Of a stretch of 64,000 nucleotides of DNA, positions 9,477 through 20,939 are shown piece after piece. The translations under genes and the position numbers were made by a program. The notes under the pieces were generated by a model, which ran no database searches, was not told where the DNA came from, and saw nothing but the letters and a program-made list of their open reading frames with translations. This DNA is from Megamerina dolium (taxonomy: Eukaryota > Arthropoda > Insecta > Diptera > Megamerinidae). Each line of letters starts with the position of its first letter. The stretch's first letter is position 1. The stretch spans positions 59,795,855 to 59,859,854 of the forward strand of contig OY978525.1 of the NCBI GenBank assembly GCA_963854835.1, given 5' to 3'.

Positions 9477-10345
9477 ATGGTGAAAATTTACCAACTAAAA
9501 GTGGACCAACTGAAAAAACAGTTGTCGGAAATGAATCTAGCGTCATCAGGTACAAAAGCCGAACTGCTGGTGAGGCTAAGGCAAGCCATGGAGGCTAAGG
9601 GTATTAATGTAGAAGAACATGATTTCTTTGAGGAAGCCGAGATACATACAGTTGTGCACGCCGGGGAAAAGAGCAAGATAGATTCGAGTGGTCAACTCAT
9701 GGAATTTATAAAATCCATGATGCAACAACAGCAGCAGTAACTGCAAGTAATTAATGCGAAGTTACAAGAATATTCAGCTGAATTGAATATGGTAATTCAA
9801 GAAGGTTTGGCTCGACAAGAACACGTCATCGAAAATCTACAAAAAGGATTTGAGATCAGATTTTAGGAAATTTCCGGATCCGTTATTGAAAAAGGATCTG
9901 AAGGAACAGATGACTTGAAATATAAGTTCGAGAATATACAGCACAAACTCAATCAACTAAAAATAAATGTGACAACCACATCAGTGATTAGATATTCAAG
10001 CACAATCGAAGTAAAGGCACCAACATTTAACGGAAGCACGCCATTCAATATCTTCAAACTTCAATTCGAAACAACAGCTTCGAAGAATCAATGGGATGAT
10101 AGCAACAAGACCGCTGCATTAAAAGGCAATGCTTCCGAAGTGTTACAAATGGTTCCAGAGAAAGATCGTGGTAGCTATTAATCATTGATGGAGACACTCC
10201 AGTGGAAATATGGAAATTAATATAAGAGCCAATTTTATCGAGTGGAATTAAGATCGCGATTGCAACGGAGTAATGAGAGCCTTCAGGAATTAGCTTCCGA
10301 TATTGAGCGCTTATGTCATCTAGCGTTCTCCGGTAATTCGGAAAA
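9477..10345 (+). pseudogene. SAP-gypsy gag, copy 1
   Basis: The ATG at 9477 lies 10 bp after the primer site. Residues 8-38 (VDQLKKQLSEMNLASSGTK, then ELLVRLRQAMEA) form a helix-turn-helix with the spacing of a SAP motif, a DNA-binding module of chromatin proteins that is unusual in Gag. An acidic stretch and a poly-Gln run follow. The first stop is at 9738. Further frames carry the coiled-coil region (QEHVIENLQKG) and the capsid part (PTFNGSTPFNIFKLQFETTA, ASDIERLCHLAFSGNSE). Near 10346 the frame jumps into protease sequence, so the zinc-knuckle region is deleted. Several stops make it non-functional. Confidence 0.75.
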
Positions 10346-10640
10346 GAGATAAGAGAGGTTTGAGCCTTTAATATGAATAAAATTGCGTACAGCAACGGGT
10401 GAGGATGCACAGACTCTGGGTAAGATGAAGAATCGAGTATCTATTGGAAATTGCACGTGGGAACATGAATTCATTGTAGCCGCCATCATCGATAATGTAA
10501 TAATTGGTGTTGATTTTACGATTGACAACGGATTTACGTTAGATTTAAATAAACGGATACTACGCTATGCAAATGTCGAGTTACCATTAAACATCGGTTA
10601 CAAGCGTAGTGGTAACATCAAAAGAGTACTGGCATGTTAA
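10346..10640 (+). pseudogene. SAP-gypsy protease, C-terminal part, copy 1
   Basis: The reading KLRTATGEDAQTLGKMKNRV, then IIDNVIIGVDFTIDNGFTLD, matches the flap and C-terminal half of the protease seen complete in copy 2 (42131-42331 onward). IIGVDF corresponds to the conserved hydrophobic-Gly block of retropepsins. The active-site DTGAS is absent, lost in the deletion joining gag to this point near 10346. It ends at a stop before the long linker to RT. Confidence 0.7.
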
Positions 10641-11505
10641 CACATAAAGGTTCCAGTAAAATGATAAGCGGTGATTTGGGCACAGATAAATGTGGATTAT
10701 AGGACAGCCAAGTTGTGAGTAGTAGAAGTAGATAAAGAAATACTAAATAAAAACATCACACCTGGAAGGACGTTAGTGGAACCTAAAGAAAATGCAATGA
10801 TACCGGTGCGAATATTAAATCCAAGTAATACATATACAGTTGTAAAGAAAAGAATTTTGATTGGTCATTGCCAGGAGTTAGAGCTGAATAAAAGCACAGA
10901 AGGAAGAATGGGCAGGTGTGCTTACCAAACAGCAAAAAGAAAGAGTTTTACAACTATTGGAGAAGTTGTCAATTTTATCCTCAAATGGAAAAACTGGAGG
11001 ACGAACAACAATCGTGAAACAACTAGTTCCATTGGCTAAAGGAGATGAAGTCATTAAGCTGATTTCTGATATACAGAAACAAGGTGTTATTGAACCATCA
11101 GCGAGTCCTTGTAGTTCACCAGTTGTACTAGTAAAGAAAAAGGATGGAAATATTCGATTCTGTGTGGATTACAGAAAGCTAAATGATATTAAGAAGAAGA
11201 CAGCTAGCTATCCATTGCCAAGAATCGATGACACTCTGGACACGCTATCTGGTGCGAAGTGGTTCTCAACTCTTGATCTGCAAAGTGGCTACTGGCAAGT
11301 GGAACTTGGTAAGGAGGACAAAGAGAAAACAGCTTTCAGTATTGGCAATGGTCTATGGCAATTTACAGTGATGTCATTTGGCTTATGCGCCGTATACTAT
11401 CGAACGTCTGATGGAACGTGTATTCAGAAGACTACACTGGAAAACGTGCTTGGTGTAGCTTTTAACGATCATCTGAAAATGTTGAAAGAAGTATTTGAAA
11501 AATGA
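10641..11505 (+). pseudogene. SAP-gypsy linker and reverse transcriptase, copy 1
   Basis: Linker frames (VRILNPSNTYTVVKK) lead into RT. RT reads EPSASPCSSPVVLVKKKDGN, FCVDYRKLNDIKKKTASYPL, PRIDDTLDTLSGAKWFSTLD and QFTVMSFGLC, fingers and palm with the first catalytic Asp (STLDL). The next conserved block, LLYIDDIIV in copy 3, is missing: the reading goes from TTLENVLGV straight to HLKMLKEVFEK, and a stop at 11503 follows. With the YIDD pair gone the enzyme would be dead. The GAKWFSTLDLQSGYWQVEL block is otherwise well kept. Confidence 0.8.
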
Positions 11506-12340
11506 ATATGAAAAAGTGTTCACACTACAGGCGAGAAGTTAAATATCTTGGTCATAAATTAACAACAGAAGGGGTACATACCGACGAGGAGAAAGTAGCA
11601 GCAGTACAAGAATGGCCTATTCCGTAGAATCTTCACGAGTTAAGGAGCTTCCTAAGCTTATGTACCTACTACAGACTATTTATTCCTGAATTTGCAAACA
11701 TCGCCAGCAGTCTGCATGAGTTATCAAGAAAGAACAAACCATTTATGTGGGGCGAGGAACAACAGAATGCATTCGAACAGCTGAAAGGACTCTAATCAGC
11801 ACCAATATCAGCGTATCCAGTACCTGGTCAAAAGTTTGTATTGGACACAGATGCGAGTGGCTATGGAATAGGTGGTGTGCTACTAATAAAAAAAGTAATA
11901 GCATACTATAGTAAAATCCTGTCGAAGCCAGATAGAAATTACTATGTTACTCGAAGAGAGTTGCTCGCAATACTGGAATGTGTAAAGTATTTCCATAAAT
12001 ACTTGTACGGTCAGTCATTTTATCTACGAACTGACCACTCAGCGCTAAGGTGGTTATTACAATTTAAAAACCCAGAAGGACAATTAGCGCGCTGGATTGA
12101 AAGGCTGCAGAGTTATGATTTTACCATCGAATATCGTAAAGGAGGATATCACGGCAACGCGGATGCTCTATCTCGTCGTCCTTGCAAAATGGAATGTAAA
12201 CATTGTTTTCGCGTGGAAAGCAAAAAGCACATTGTCGACATACGACTTACGAATATGTTGCCGGAGGAGTCATGGATCACCGAACGAGTGCAAGAAGATC
12301 AGCGAAACGTCCCAGATCTCGTAAACACCCAAATCTCGTA
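11506..12340 (+). pseudogene. SAP-gypsy connection and RNase H, copy 1
   Basis: After the RT break, frames read KYLGHKLTTEGVHTDEEKVA, then the YYR block and ANIASSLHELS, the RT-RNase H connection. RNase H is open from 11841 with LDTDASGYGIGGVL (first Asp), TRRELLAILECVKYF (Glu) and LRTDHSALRWLL (next Asp), ending with GNADALSRRPC. Stops at about 11626 and 11794 separate the parts. The RNase H domain itself looks intact. Its end, GNADALSRR, is the place where copies 2 and 3 have the shared integrase deletion. Confidence 0.75.
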
Positions 12341-13141
12341 AAGATTATGGAATACAAGTAGCAGGGCATACGTCCAGATTGGCAAGAGATGGCTAATGAG
12401 AGTCCAATAGCAAAGGCATACTGGGCGCAGTGGCAAAGCCTGCACTTACGAGCAGATGTTTATTCCGAGCATGGGAAAGTGAAGATGGAAAAATCACTAA
12501 TGATCTTCTAGTGGTACCAAAGGCAAGAATAAATGAAGTGATAGCTGAGTATCACAATGCCTCCAGTGGAGGGCATTTTCGAATCACCAAAACCGTCGAG
12601 AAAATAAAGAAACGATTTTATTGGGTTGGATGTTATGACCATGTCGATGATTGGATTCAAAATTGTAAGAAATGTGCAATGGCCAAAGGTCCCAATAAGA
12701 AAAGTCGAGGTAAAATGCACCAATACACCGTGGGTGCTCCATTTGAGCGGATTGCTATTTACATACCTGGACCATTTCCAATAAGCAACGCAGGAAACAA
12801 GTATGTTCTGGTGATTATAGATTACTTCAGTAAAAGGCCTGAAGTATACCCCATTTCAAATCAAGAAGCTAGTACAGTTGCGGATGTATTCGTCAACCAA
12901 TGGATTACTCGTTTTGTTGTACCGATGGAGTTACACTCTGACCAAGGTTCGAAATTTCGAATCAGTTGTATTCCAAGAGATATGCCGTATGCTGGGTATA
13001 TACAAAACTCGTACAACACCTTTGCATCCACAATCTGATGGCATGGTAGAACGATTTAACCGTACCTTAGGGAAATATTTGAGAAAAGCCGTAGATAAAT
13101 ACTACACCGGCAATGGCAATTTTTGGAAACTAGTTAAGACT
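12341..13141 (+). pseudogene. SAP-gypsy integrase, copy 1 (3' end missing)
   Basis: The zinc-binding domain is visible (HNASSGGHF, CKKCAMAKG). The core has ERIAIYIPGPFPIS where the family has an Asp in place of Tyr (compare IAVDIAGP in related gypsy integrases), so the first catalytic residue appears mutated. LHSDQGSKF holds the second Asp. HPQSDGMVERFNRTL, in a shifted frame near 13020-13065, holds the Glu. The frame shift lies near 12960. The sequence ends at 13141 in the core's last helices, where RTE copy A begins. Copies 2 and 3 lack this whole core, so this is the window's only view of it. Confidence 0.8.
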
Positions 13142-13185
13142 GCCTTACTTACTTACTTATGTGGCCATAACAACCAAATATCGAT

Positions 13186-13917
13186 TTAGGCCGAATATAA
13201 TATCCTTCGCCAGCCATCTCTGTTCTTCGCTAGCTGGCGCCAGTTAGAAAACCCAAGCATCGTCAGGTTCTCCAGTACTTTGTCTTTCCAGAGGAGGTTA
13301 GGTCTTCCTCTTTTGCGTCGTCCTTCAGCGGGTTTCGAATATAACACCTTCTTAGCTGGAGCGTGTTCTTCCATTCGCTCGACATGACCTAGCCAGCGCA
13401 GCCACTGGATTTTGATGCGTTTTACTATGTCAATATCGGCATACAGCTCGTACAGCTCATGGGTGTAGCTTATTCGGTACTCCCCACCAACGCAAATAGG
13501 TCCAAAGGTCCTGCGTAGGACTTTTCTCTCGAAAACTCCAAGCATTCGCTCATCCGAGGTGGAAATCGTCCAGGCTTCAGTGCCATATGTTAGGACAGGC
13601 ATGATGAGAGACTTGTAGAGTGTAGTTTTCGTTCTTTGAGAGAGGGCTCGACTTCTCAATTGCTTACTTAGCCCAAAGTAACACCTGTTAGCAAGAGTTA
13701 TCCTACGCATGATCTCCAAGCTGACGTCATTACTGCTGTTAATGCTGGTTCCAAGATAGACAAAGTCCCTTACTACTTCAAAAGCGTAGTTGTCAACATT
13801 GACGTGCTGTCCAAGACGCCGGGACTCTTTGTTTGTTGACACTACACTTCGTTTTGCCCTCGTTGACCGTAAGACCCATCCGACGCGACTCTCTTTCCAA
13901 CTCTGAGAATGCTGCAC
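13186..13917 (-). pseudogene. RTE copy A: RT thumb and C-terminal domain
   Basis: The open frame continues RT after the deleted YADD region: VDNYAFEVVRDFVYLGTSIN, RITLANRCYFGLSKQLRS, then SLIMPVLTYGTEAWT. The conserved C-terminus is QWLRWLGHVERMEEHAP, GRRKRGRPNLLWKDKVLEN and NRDGWRRILYSA. The WLGHVERM ... GRRKRGRP ... W pattern is the hallmark tail of this type of endonuclease-reverse transcriptase and replaces RNase H. The stop falls about 45 bases before the element's 3' end. It matches copies B and C with scattered substitutions. Confidence 0.85.
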
Positions 13918-15091
13918 TGACTGCCCGCGTGTTCATGCCGATTAGGTCAATATCGTCGGCATGAAACTTTTGTTGAAAATAGTGCCATTATGTCGTAGAT
14001 CAGCAGCTCGTATTATCTTCTCCATAATAAGATTGAAGAAGTCGCACGATAGCGAATCACCTTGTCTGAAACCCCGTTCAGTATTAAACGGTGCGGAGAG
14101 GTCCTTCCCAATTTCACTGCACAACGGGAGTTATGCAGTGTCATTCTACAAAGTGGAATGAGCTTTGCAGGAATACCGAACTCAGACATTGTTGCATAGA
14201 GGTAATCCCTTACCGGACTGTCGAAAGCGGCTTTATAATCAACAAATAGGTGGTGTGTGTCGATCTGTTCTTCTTGGGTCTTCTCCAGGATTTGGCGCAG
14301 TGTGAAAATCTGGTCGATGGTGGATTTACCAGGTCTGAAGCCACACTGATACGGTCCAATCATGTTGCTGATCATAGGCTTCAACCTTTCACACAGTATG
14401 CTCGATAGAACCTTGTATGCGATGCTCAGGAGACTTATTCCACGGTAGTTGGCGCAAATTGTGGGGTCTCCTTTTTATGTACAGGACAGAGAACACTGAG
14501 GCTCCAATCATCAGGCATGCTTTCATCCGACCATATTCTGCTTATGAGCTGGTGCATGCGGGTGAGCACCTCATCGCCTCCGGTCTTAAACAACTTGGCA
14601 GGCAGGCCATCAGCACTTGCAGCTTTGTTGTTCTTCAGCCTTAAAATGGCCGTTTCAACCTCGTCATAGTCGGGGGGTGGAACATCAACACCACCATCTG
14701 TAATCGGGGTTATCGGGCAATCCTCTCCACTGGCGGAGTTGTTCGTAGCATCGCCATTCAGTAACGTGGAGAAGTGTTCCCTCTATAGGCTCAGTACACT
14801 TTGGACATCTGTAACCAGATTTACATTTCCATCACGACAAGAAGAGGCTCCGAGATTTAAACCGCCGCTCAGGCGCTTGATCTTTTCGAAGAATTTTCGA
14901 GTCTCATTCTTGTCGGTACACATCTCTACCTCCTCTCACTCGCGTCTTTCCAACTCCCTCTTCTTGTGCCTGAAAAGACATCTCTCTGCACTCCTTTTCT
15001 CTCTGTACTGCTCGCTAACAGCTCGCGTTGCACCTGCACGCAGGGTTCTTCTGTAGGCGGCGTCTTTCTCTGCTGTAGCGTCGCGACACTC
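13918..15091 (-). pseudogene. RTE copy A: reverse transcriptase, broken
   Basis: Minus frames read FKTGGDEVLTRMHQLIS, ANYRGISLLSIAYKVLSS, then MIGPYQCGFRPGKSTIDQIF, FVDYKAAFDSPVRD and GFRQGDSLSCDFFNLIMEKI, RT blocks 1-4 in order. Block 5 is damaged: before ADDIDLIG about 17 bases are missing compared with copy C, where it reads LLAYADDIDIIG. This shifts the frame. Another shift lies near 14450 (VHKKGDPTICANYRG) and several changes lie in the linker (14700-15091) to the endonuclease. Confidence 0.8.
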
Positions 15092-16188
15092 CTAATCATA
15101 CCACTCATTCCTCAGAATCCGGTAATAACCCATTACCTCCTCGGCAGCAGTAGTCATTAAGTGGGCTATATTTGTCCACCGTGCGCATGTTTCATCAAGT
15201 GGGGGAGTGTTCTGCATAAGCAGATCCGATAGTCGAGTGGAAAATGCATCTGCTGTCTCTGGTGATCGCAGCTTACTGACGTCGAGCTTTCTCTGTGTGG
15301 ATATTCTCTTGTTATTTGCGACACATAAACGTGTGCGCACCGTAGCTGCAACAAGGTAGTGATCCGAGTCGATATTGGCACCACGGATCGATTTCACGTC
15401 CATCACACTGGAAGCATGACTTCCGTCAATCACCACATGATCAATTTGGTTTCTTGTACGTTGATCTGGAGACAGCCATGTCGCTTTGTGGATGTCGAGA
15501 TGCTGGAATCTGGTACCACCAATTACCATGTTTCGTGCTGCGGAGGAGTCGATCAACCTCATTACGTTATCGGAGGTATTCTGGTGGAGGCTGCATTTTC
15601 CGACAGTTGGACCAAAGGTACCTTCCTTTCCCACCCTGGCATTAAAGTCGCCAAGCACGATTTTGATATCGTGGCGGGGGCAGCGGTCGTAAGCTTCTTC
15701 GAGGCGCTGGAAGAAGCTCTCCTTGGTCACATTGTCCTTCTCATCCGTCGGAGCGTGGGCACATATAAGGCTGATGTTGAAAAATTTTGCCTTGATTCGA
15801 ATTGTGGCCAGCCTCTCGTTCACAGGCGTGAAATGCGAGACAAGATGTCGTAGTCTCTTGCTGACCAAAAATCCACATCCTAATTCGTACCTTTCAGCAT
15901 GGAAACTGTAGTAAATATCAAGGACGCTCTTTTGGAGCAGCTCTGTCCCGTCCATCGCATTTCCTGGAGAGCGGTGATGTCAGTTCTATATTTTTCGAGG
16001 ACATCAACCAGCTGGATAGAGGCACCCTCCCTATAAAGGGACCGGACATTCGAGGTGCATATCCGTAAATCATGGTCCTTTTTTCGTTTGCGGGGGTCAT
16101 CAGCAAAGGGGGTAGTCCGTTTCCGAGGCATTTTTATATCATTCACTGGGCAAGTTTTTTTATGTGGCGGGTCCCAAACCCAATGCAC
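15092..16188 (-). pseudogene. RTE copy A: apurinic-type endonuclease domain
   Basis: The start is near 16188 (MHWVWDPPHKK) and the domain proper begins at LRICTSNVRSLYREGAS, with ITALQEMRWTG carrying the catalytic Glu. After a shift near 15900 the longer frame has GCGFLVSKRLRHLVSHF, IKIVLGDFNARVGKEG, NQIDHVVIDG and IDSDHYLVAATVR, the Asp/Asn and SDH signatures of the APE fold. The enzyme nicks target DNA to prime reverse transcription. It is nearly whole: one frameshift splits the first 100 residues from the rest. It is the only copy in the window keeping the endonuclease. Confidence 0.85.
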
Positions 16189-16779
16189 AACCTCTAACCG
16201 AGGAGATTTTCGTCACTCACTTCAGCCGCCTCTCAGCGGGTGTCAAGAAGACGTTGCCCGGTGGTCGCCACATGGAGGGCCCATATTAATAATAATGAAG
16301 ACGCCATCAGATAGTAAGCAGAGCAAGCTACATGACTACCCCTCATTAACAAATAAAGGTATCGCTCATATCTAACTACATGACAGCCAGTGAGTAGACT
16401 TGCGATGAGTTCAACAAGGATTGCGCTAGCCCCACCCGGTTGAGGCAATTAGACACGTTACCTTGTGTAAACACCACCAGACCACGACACGGCACTACGA
16501 CACTAGACACTAGAATCTCCTCTACCTTTTTAATGAAGGATGGAATTGATCTTGTCGAACTTTTGATGATTGAAGCTGGTGTTGGGAAACTCAGCTGAAA
16601 GTGTTTGAGGAGTAGTCTGGCCAGTTTTACTAGGACTAATTATGTCAAAAGCTGCATTAAAGCTGATGAGAGCTTTCGCTTGGAGAAGACCTGTCGAATT
16701 TGTCCATTGTAGAAGATATTTGTCATGGTAAGGTTTTTTTGGCCGATGCCCAGCTTATACCGCAGAAAGGTTCCGGGCC

Positions 16780-17430
16780 CGTCAGTGGAGAAGACGAGTC
16801 AGCTCCCGCTAGTTCGTCCACCACTTCATAGCCCTCAATTCCTTTTTGCCCCGGTACCCAATATAATGTGGCCTTGTTTCGCATAGAGAGTTTTTATTTG
16901 ATATGGAAGCATTCGGTGACTAGTTTTGAGGGGTACTCCCAAGTGGAGAGAGATTTTATGGCAACTTGGCTGTCTGAGCAAATGAGAATGCGCGCTCCTT
17001 TCAGCCCTTTATTATATATATGACGTGCACAAAGTTCTATGGCATGTATTTCTGTTTGTAAGACAGTTGGCCGCCGCCTGTACCCTCATCTGTCTTCGAT
17101 CCATCTGTGAACCAAACGTAATTATGTTTTGAGGGTATTAAGCTGTTATTCGTTTTCCATTCTAGTCTGTCTGGGATGAATGTGGAGAAGCGCCTGCGAT
17201 AGTGTAGTTCTTGAGGCATGGAATCTGAGTTAGAATATATTTCTATGTTTGGTATATTTTTGATGATTGTTTCGTGTCCACTTGAACTCGAAGTTGAACT
17301 GTGGAAAAGGTTCATGCGAATGGCACTGATTGCTGCTGAATTTTTAATATGAATATTAAGCGGTAGGAGTCCTACCAGAGCCTCTAGTGCAGCCGTGGGA
17401 CAAGATTTCACAGCCGCGGTTAGAGATAGA
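16780..17430 (-). pseudogene. LOA-type RNase H domain, broken
   Basis: The minus frame from 17411 reads LEALVGLLPLNIHIKNSAA and IRMNLFHSS, the region before RNase H in LOA/I-like ORF2s, then YVWFTDGSKTDEGTGGG with the first catalytic Asp. A frame change near 17040 follows, after which ELCARHIYN, ILICSDSQVA and KSLSTWEYPS correspond to the Glu- and Asp-bearing helices. Catalytic residues are partly present but the domain spans several frames. No full product is possible. Confidence 0.65.
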
Positions 17431-17851
17431 CACGCCAGTTTTTGAAGTTTATTGCATTAACGGATTGCTGATATTTTGGTAACATTTGGCCACCACAACA
17501 CTGCAGGGTAGGTTACAATTGGCTTAACCATGGTGGTGTACATCCAGAAAACTATTTTTGGTGTTAAACCCCATGTTTTGCCAAAAATTCGTTTGCAAAT
17601 TCACATAACTTGAGTCGCCTTGTTTAGCGTGTAGCTTAACTGAGAATTCCAATTTAGTCTTCTGTCCAGGATGATGCCTAGATATTTGACTTCATTTCAG
17701 AATTCGAGAGTAGTGTTTTGGAGGCGCACTACGCCGAAATCGGGTTTGTACTTTCTTGTAAAAGAAACAACAACCGCTTTTTGTGGGTTTATACGGAGGC
17801 CTTCTGAGGCGTACCATCGTTGATTTGATTTCCTAATTTGAAGAGCATACG

Positions 17852-18650
17852 TCATGCCATTTGATAACGTGCTACCACTTTTCCTGTAACAAGGATAGCA
17901 AGGTCGTCTGCATAGCTCTGGAGACAGCCTTTAACAGTTCTGACATTTACTTTGGTATTTCCTAAATTTCCTGAAATATCTCGGTTTTCCAGCATAGCTT
18001 TTATCCAAAACACTGAGTAGTCATCTATACCTCTACGTGCCAAAGCTCTAGTGATAGACTTATACCCAGTATTATCGAAAGCACCTTCTGTGTCCAGAAA
18101 AGCACAAAGAGCTAGTTATTTTGATTCGAAGGATTTTTCGATTTTGGATACGAGATAATGTAATGCAGATTCGGTTGATTTGCCTTTGGTGTAGGCGAAT
18201 TAATTCTTTGTAGGGGGATGGAAGTTTCAAGCCTTTGCTTGATGTGAAGATCTATTAGTCGTTCCATTTTCAGAATAGAAGAAGTTAAACTGATAGGACG
18301 GAACGATTTCTGGAGTTCTGTTGGCCTATTTCCTTTTTTGGGGATAAGAATCACGTTTACTTTGCTCCACTCACTCGGAAATTTGTAATTGGCTCGGAAG
18401 AGACTAATAAGCTGTTCCAGCGTTGCATCTAAGGCATTTTAAAGGATAGCTGGGAAGATCCCATCACCACCCGGGGCCTTGTAAGGTAGGAAGGATGACA
18501 CTGCCCATTTGATTTTGTCTTTGTCGAATATATAACCGGATAGACTGCTTTCCCATCTACTAGAGTTCCGATGTACAATTGTAGGATAGAGGGCAGGAAG
18601 CGTATTTGTTTGTGTTACAGATCCTGGAAAATGTACCTGCAATAACTATT
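17852..18650 (-). pseudogene. LOA-type reverse transcriptase, internally deleted
   Basis: The frames carry IKWAVSSFLPYKAPGGDGIF (RT block 1, 18590-18440), MILIPKKGNRP and SFRPISLTSSILKMERLID (blocks 2-3, 18354-18230), then RRGIDDYSVFWIKAML. After VKGCLQ the reading jumps to SYADDLAILVTGK. Between them the conserved PQGGVLSPLLW-type block is gone, so about 12 codons have been deleted immediately before the YADD pair. Together with stops near 18110 and 18435, this makes the enzyme inactive. Confidence 0.75.
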
Positions 18651-18695
18651 CCGGGGTTTCTTTGCGTTTTTGTGTGAAATATCCATCCAGTTTCT

Positions 18696-19661
18696 TTAAA
18701 AGACCGATGCTATTTGAGTGGTCCTTGGACAATATTTTGTAAAGTCGTGCCGCTTGGGGAAGAGTGTGTTACTCTTCACAGTGTCTTCTCCAAGAGTCAC
18801 GTTTTGATTTTCTGATGAGAATGTTATATTCAGAAAGGGTAGACCTATACTCTGTCCAACGATCAGTTTTTCCCCCCTGTTGAATAGTATCCTAACTTTC
18901 TTTCTTTTGTCTTTGAGTTGCTCGTTCCAAAATGGAACCATGCGTTTCAATACCGTAGGTCGAGCAGAGTTGCTGCGGTTTAGGGCAGTGAATAGAAGAT
19001 TTTCGTAATTTTCCGCTGCTACCTTTAGTTCCAGTGGAGACTTTATGCTGAGAGCAAGGATATGAACTTCAGAGTAAATGATGGCTCTGAAGAGATTCCA
19101 ATTTGTTTTTCTGGGTGGGTTTTGCAAAGAAATTGGCTCTACCCGCCCTTTGAGGTTGAAACGTATGTGTTGATGATCAGATAAGGATGCCTCATCTGAC
19201 ACCCGCCAGTCCTCTAAATGATCAGATTGTTTGCCACTTGTAAGAGTGAGATCCAATACCTCACTCCTAGCGCTGGTGATAATGGTGAGTTTACCTCCTC
19301 TATTTACTATGTCTACATTATTAGTCATAAGATAATCAAGAAGTGACTCACCTCTAGAGTTGTTGTATGTGCTTCCCCACACAACATGGTGCGCATCTGC
19401 GTCGCATCCGATGACGAGTTGTTGTTTTTGTGTCCGGCAATATTTAACCAGTTGTTGCACCTCGGCCGGCGGTGCATCCATATGTTCACCGGGAAAATAT
19501 GCGGACGCCAGAACAATTTCCTGGGTCCTGTTGTCAACAGCGAGCTCTATATTAGCTGCTGTGGGGTCACTGGAAATAAAGTTTGTTAGTGGAAGGTGAT
19601 TGATTGATTTGTCAATTAAGATAGCTGTGCGTGGCACAGCCACTGACTTATCATAGATCAA
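18696..19661 (-). pseudogene. LOA-type ORF2 endonuclease domain
   Basis: A 321-codon open stretch starts at 19661, preceded in frame by KASGGKL. It reads LPLTNFISSDPTAANIELA, IVLASAYFPGEHMD, LVIGCDADAHHVVWGSTYNN and RGESLLDYLMTNNVDIVN, then EVLDLTLTSG and ASLSDHQHIRF. CDANxHH..WGS, RGESLLD, DLTL and SDH are the ordered APE-endonuclease motifs of LOA/Jockey-group elements. The first block with the catalytic Glu is missing because ORF1 and ORF2 are fused by a deletion near 19670. The C-terminal part leads to the RT linker. Confidence 0.8.
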
Positions 19662-19677
19662 CTTGCCTCCGCTCGCT

Positions 19678-20884
19678 TTAGCCTAGCCTTTGCCATTTTA
19701 AAACCAAGTCCAGTGGCTGAGTAGGCGTTGTTTCGTTTGTTTGGCCTTTGCTCGCAATAAGCTTGACCTTACCGACCGGGCTCGGGTCAGGAGTACTGGA
19801 CGCGCTTCCAGACCTTGCCAGTAAAGAACTGGATCCTTTACTGGTGGACGGCTGATCGTCCAGCTCCCTTCGCGAACCCGGGTTCGAAACCTCTTTGGGG
19901 GCAGAAGGATCCTTATGGACTGTGTTTTGTGACACAGTTCCATCTGCCACAGTAGGGTCGGCTCCCTCTACAGTACCACCCGTGGCACGGGTTGGTACCA
20001 GTTTGGTATGGCCGAAGCGGTAAGCTATTTTAAACTTGCGCTCGGAAAGTGATCGCATTGCCTCGTCATTTATAACGATGGCCCATCGCAAGATATCGCC
20101 TTGGGGTTCCCGTTGTACCACTTTCCAATGCTCGATGGACATTAGATTCTGCGCACTTATTGTCGCAAGAATCTTGGCGTCGTTGCTGTTGGAGCTGTAG
20201 GGGAAAAAGCCTCGGACTACTTGAGTCGCGGGGAAGTCTTTTTTCTCTACTACGGAGATATTAACCGAGTTTTTTTCGGCGATAAGGCAAGCATGTTCTG
20301 TTACCCATGCTGCAGTGCCTGAATTTGTGCGCAGACCAGAAGAAACTAACGGGAACGAGGGATGCAGCCCTCGAATTCGGGGCCTATCCTATCTTTCAGC
20401 TGTTTGATAACGACATGGATGATGGCGTCCTGAATCCGAGCAATACCCTCGGGAGTCAGGGAACGCGAATCTACGGCCGAAACAACCCCGAGTTTTGTGC
20501 AACCAGCATCTTGGCTAAAGGTCGGTTTGAAGGGCCCCAAGCGAGCGCACGGCTTTTTCCGTTGCACTGCAGGCGGCTCATCTTCGGAACGGTTCCCCTT
20601 ATGGTACGTTTTTCTGATGAAGAGGACTTGGCGTATTCTAGAGCCTGTGCTTTACAGTAGCCATGTTTGGTGGCTTGCTTAAAACTTCTCCTCTCTTTAG
20701 AGGAGAGTTTAACGAAGCCTGTTTCGCTTGAGAACGCCATGCGTTCAACCTGGTCGCCCACGTCCGTCAAGCCAGACATTTGAGAGAGGACGTTTTCTGG
20801 GATAGCCTGAATGGCCAAGGAGGTTTCAGAATCGGACGAACTTAAATCCTCCGGGAAATCTGTCACTATTACCCTTGCAGTCAA
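19678..20884 (-). pseudogene. LOA-type ORF1 protein (DUF4780-like), broken
   Basis: Three frames succeed each other: 20884-20471 (DLSSSDSETSLAIQAIPENV and RRSFKQATKHGYCKAQALEY), 20567-20346 (AVDSRSLTPEGIARIQDAI) and 20142-19678 (MSIEHWKVVQREPQGDILRW, EAMRSLSERKFKIAYRFG). The last contains the 'W.v..R.....G....i.iDe.s...L' pattern of DUF4780-type ORF1 proteins, which bind the element RNA. The end is Ser/Pro-rich and closes at LVLKWQRLG just before the endonuclease frame. Two frame changes split it. Confidence 0.65.
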
Positions 20885-20939
20885 TCCCGAAAAGCCAGTG
20901 TTTCCACAGTGTTCCGTTTAAGGTTTAGTGATGGGCAGT

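Larger units (their letters stand above)
9015..13141 (+). mobile_element. Ty3/gypsy element with SAP-like Gag ('SAP-gypsy'), copy 1, 3' end lost
   Basis: The order is LTR, primer site, gag, protease, RT, RNase H, integrase, all plus strand. It stops at 13141, where the 3' end of RTE copy A abuts. The 3' part and 3' LTR are not found beyond 16510. Several internal deletions and stops make it inactive. Unlike copies 2 and 3, it keeps the integrase core. Confidence 0.9.
13142..16510 (-). mobile_element. RTE-like non-LTR retrotransposon, copy A (near full length)
   Basis: On the minus strand it reads a 5' leader (about 16510-16189), endonuclease, RT and C-terminal domain, then a very short 3' UTR ending in TAAGTAAGTAAGTAA at 13142. 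A short-repeat 3' tail without poly(A) is typical of RTE-type elements. Copies B and C share the same 3' end. The right edge is set approximately, where LOA-type sequence begins. Confidence 0.85.
16511..20930 (-). mobile_element. LOA-type non-LTR retrotransposon, long but decayed
   Basis: The minus strand reads ORF1 (20884-19678), endonuclease (19661-18696), RT (about 18650-17852) and RNase H (about 17430-16780) in normal order. Many stops and several deletions are present. The element ends beside RTE copy A at about 16510. The 5' end near 20930 is not sharply defined. Confidence 0.8.
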
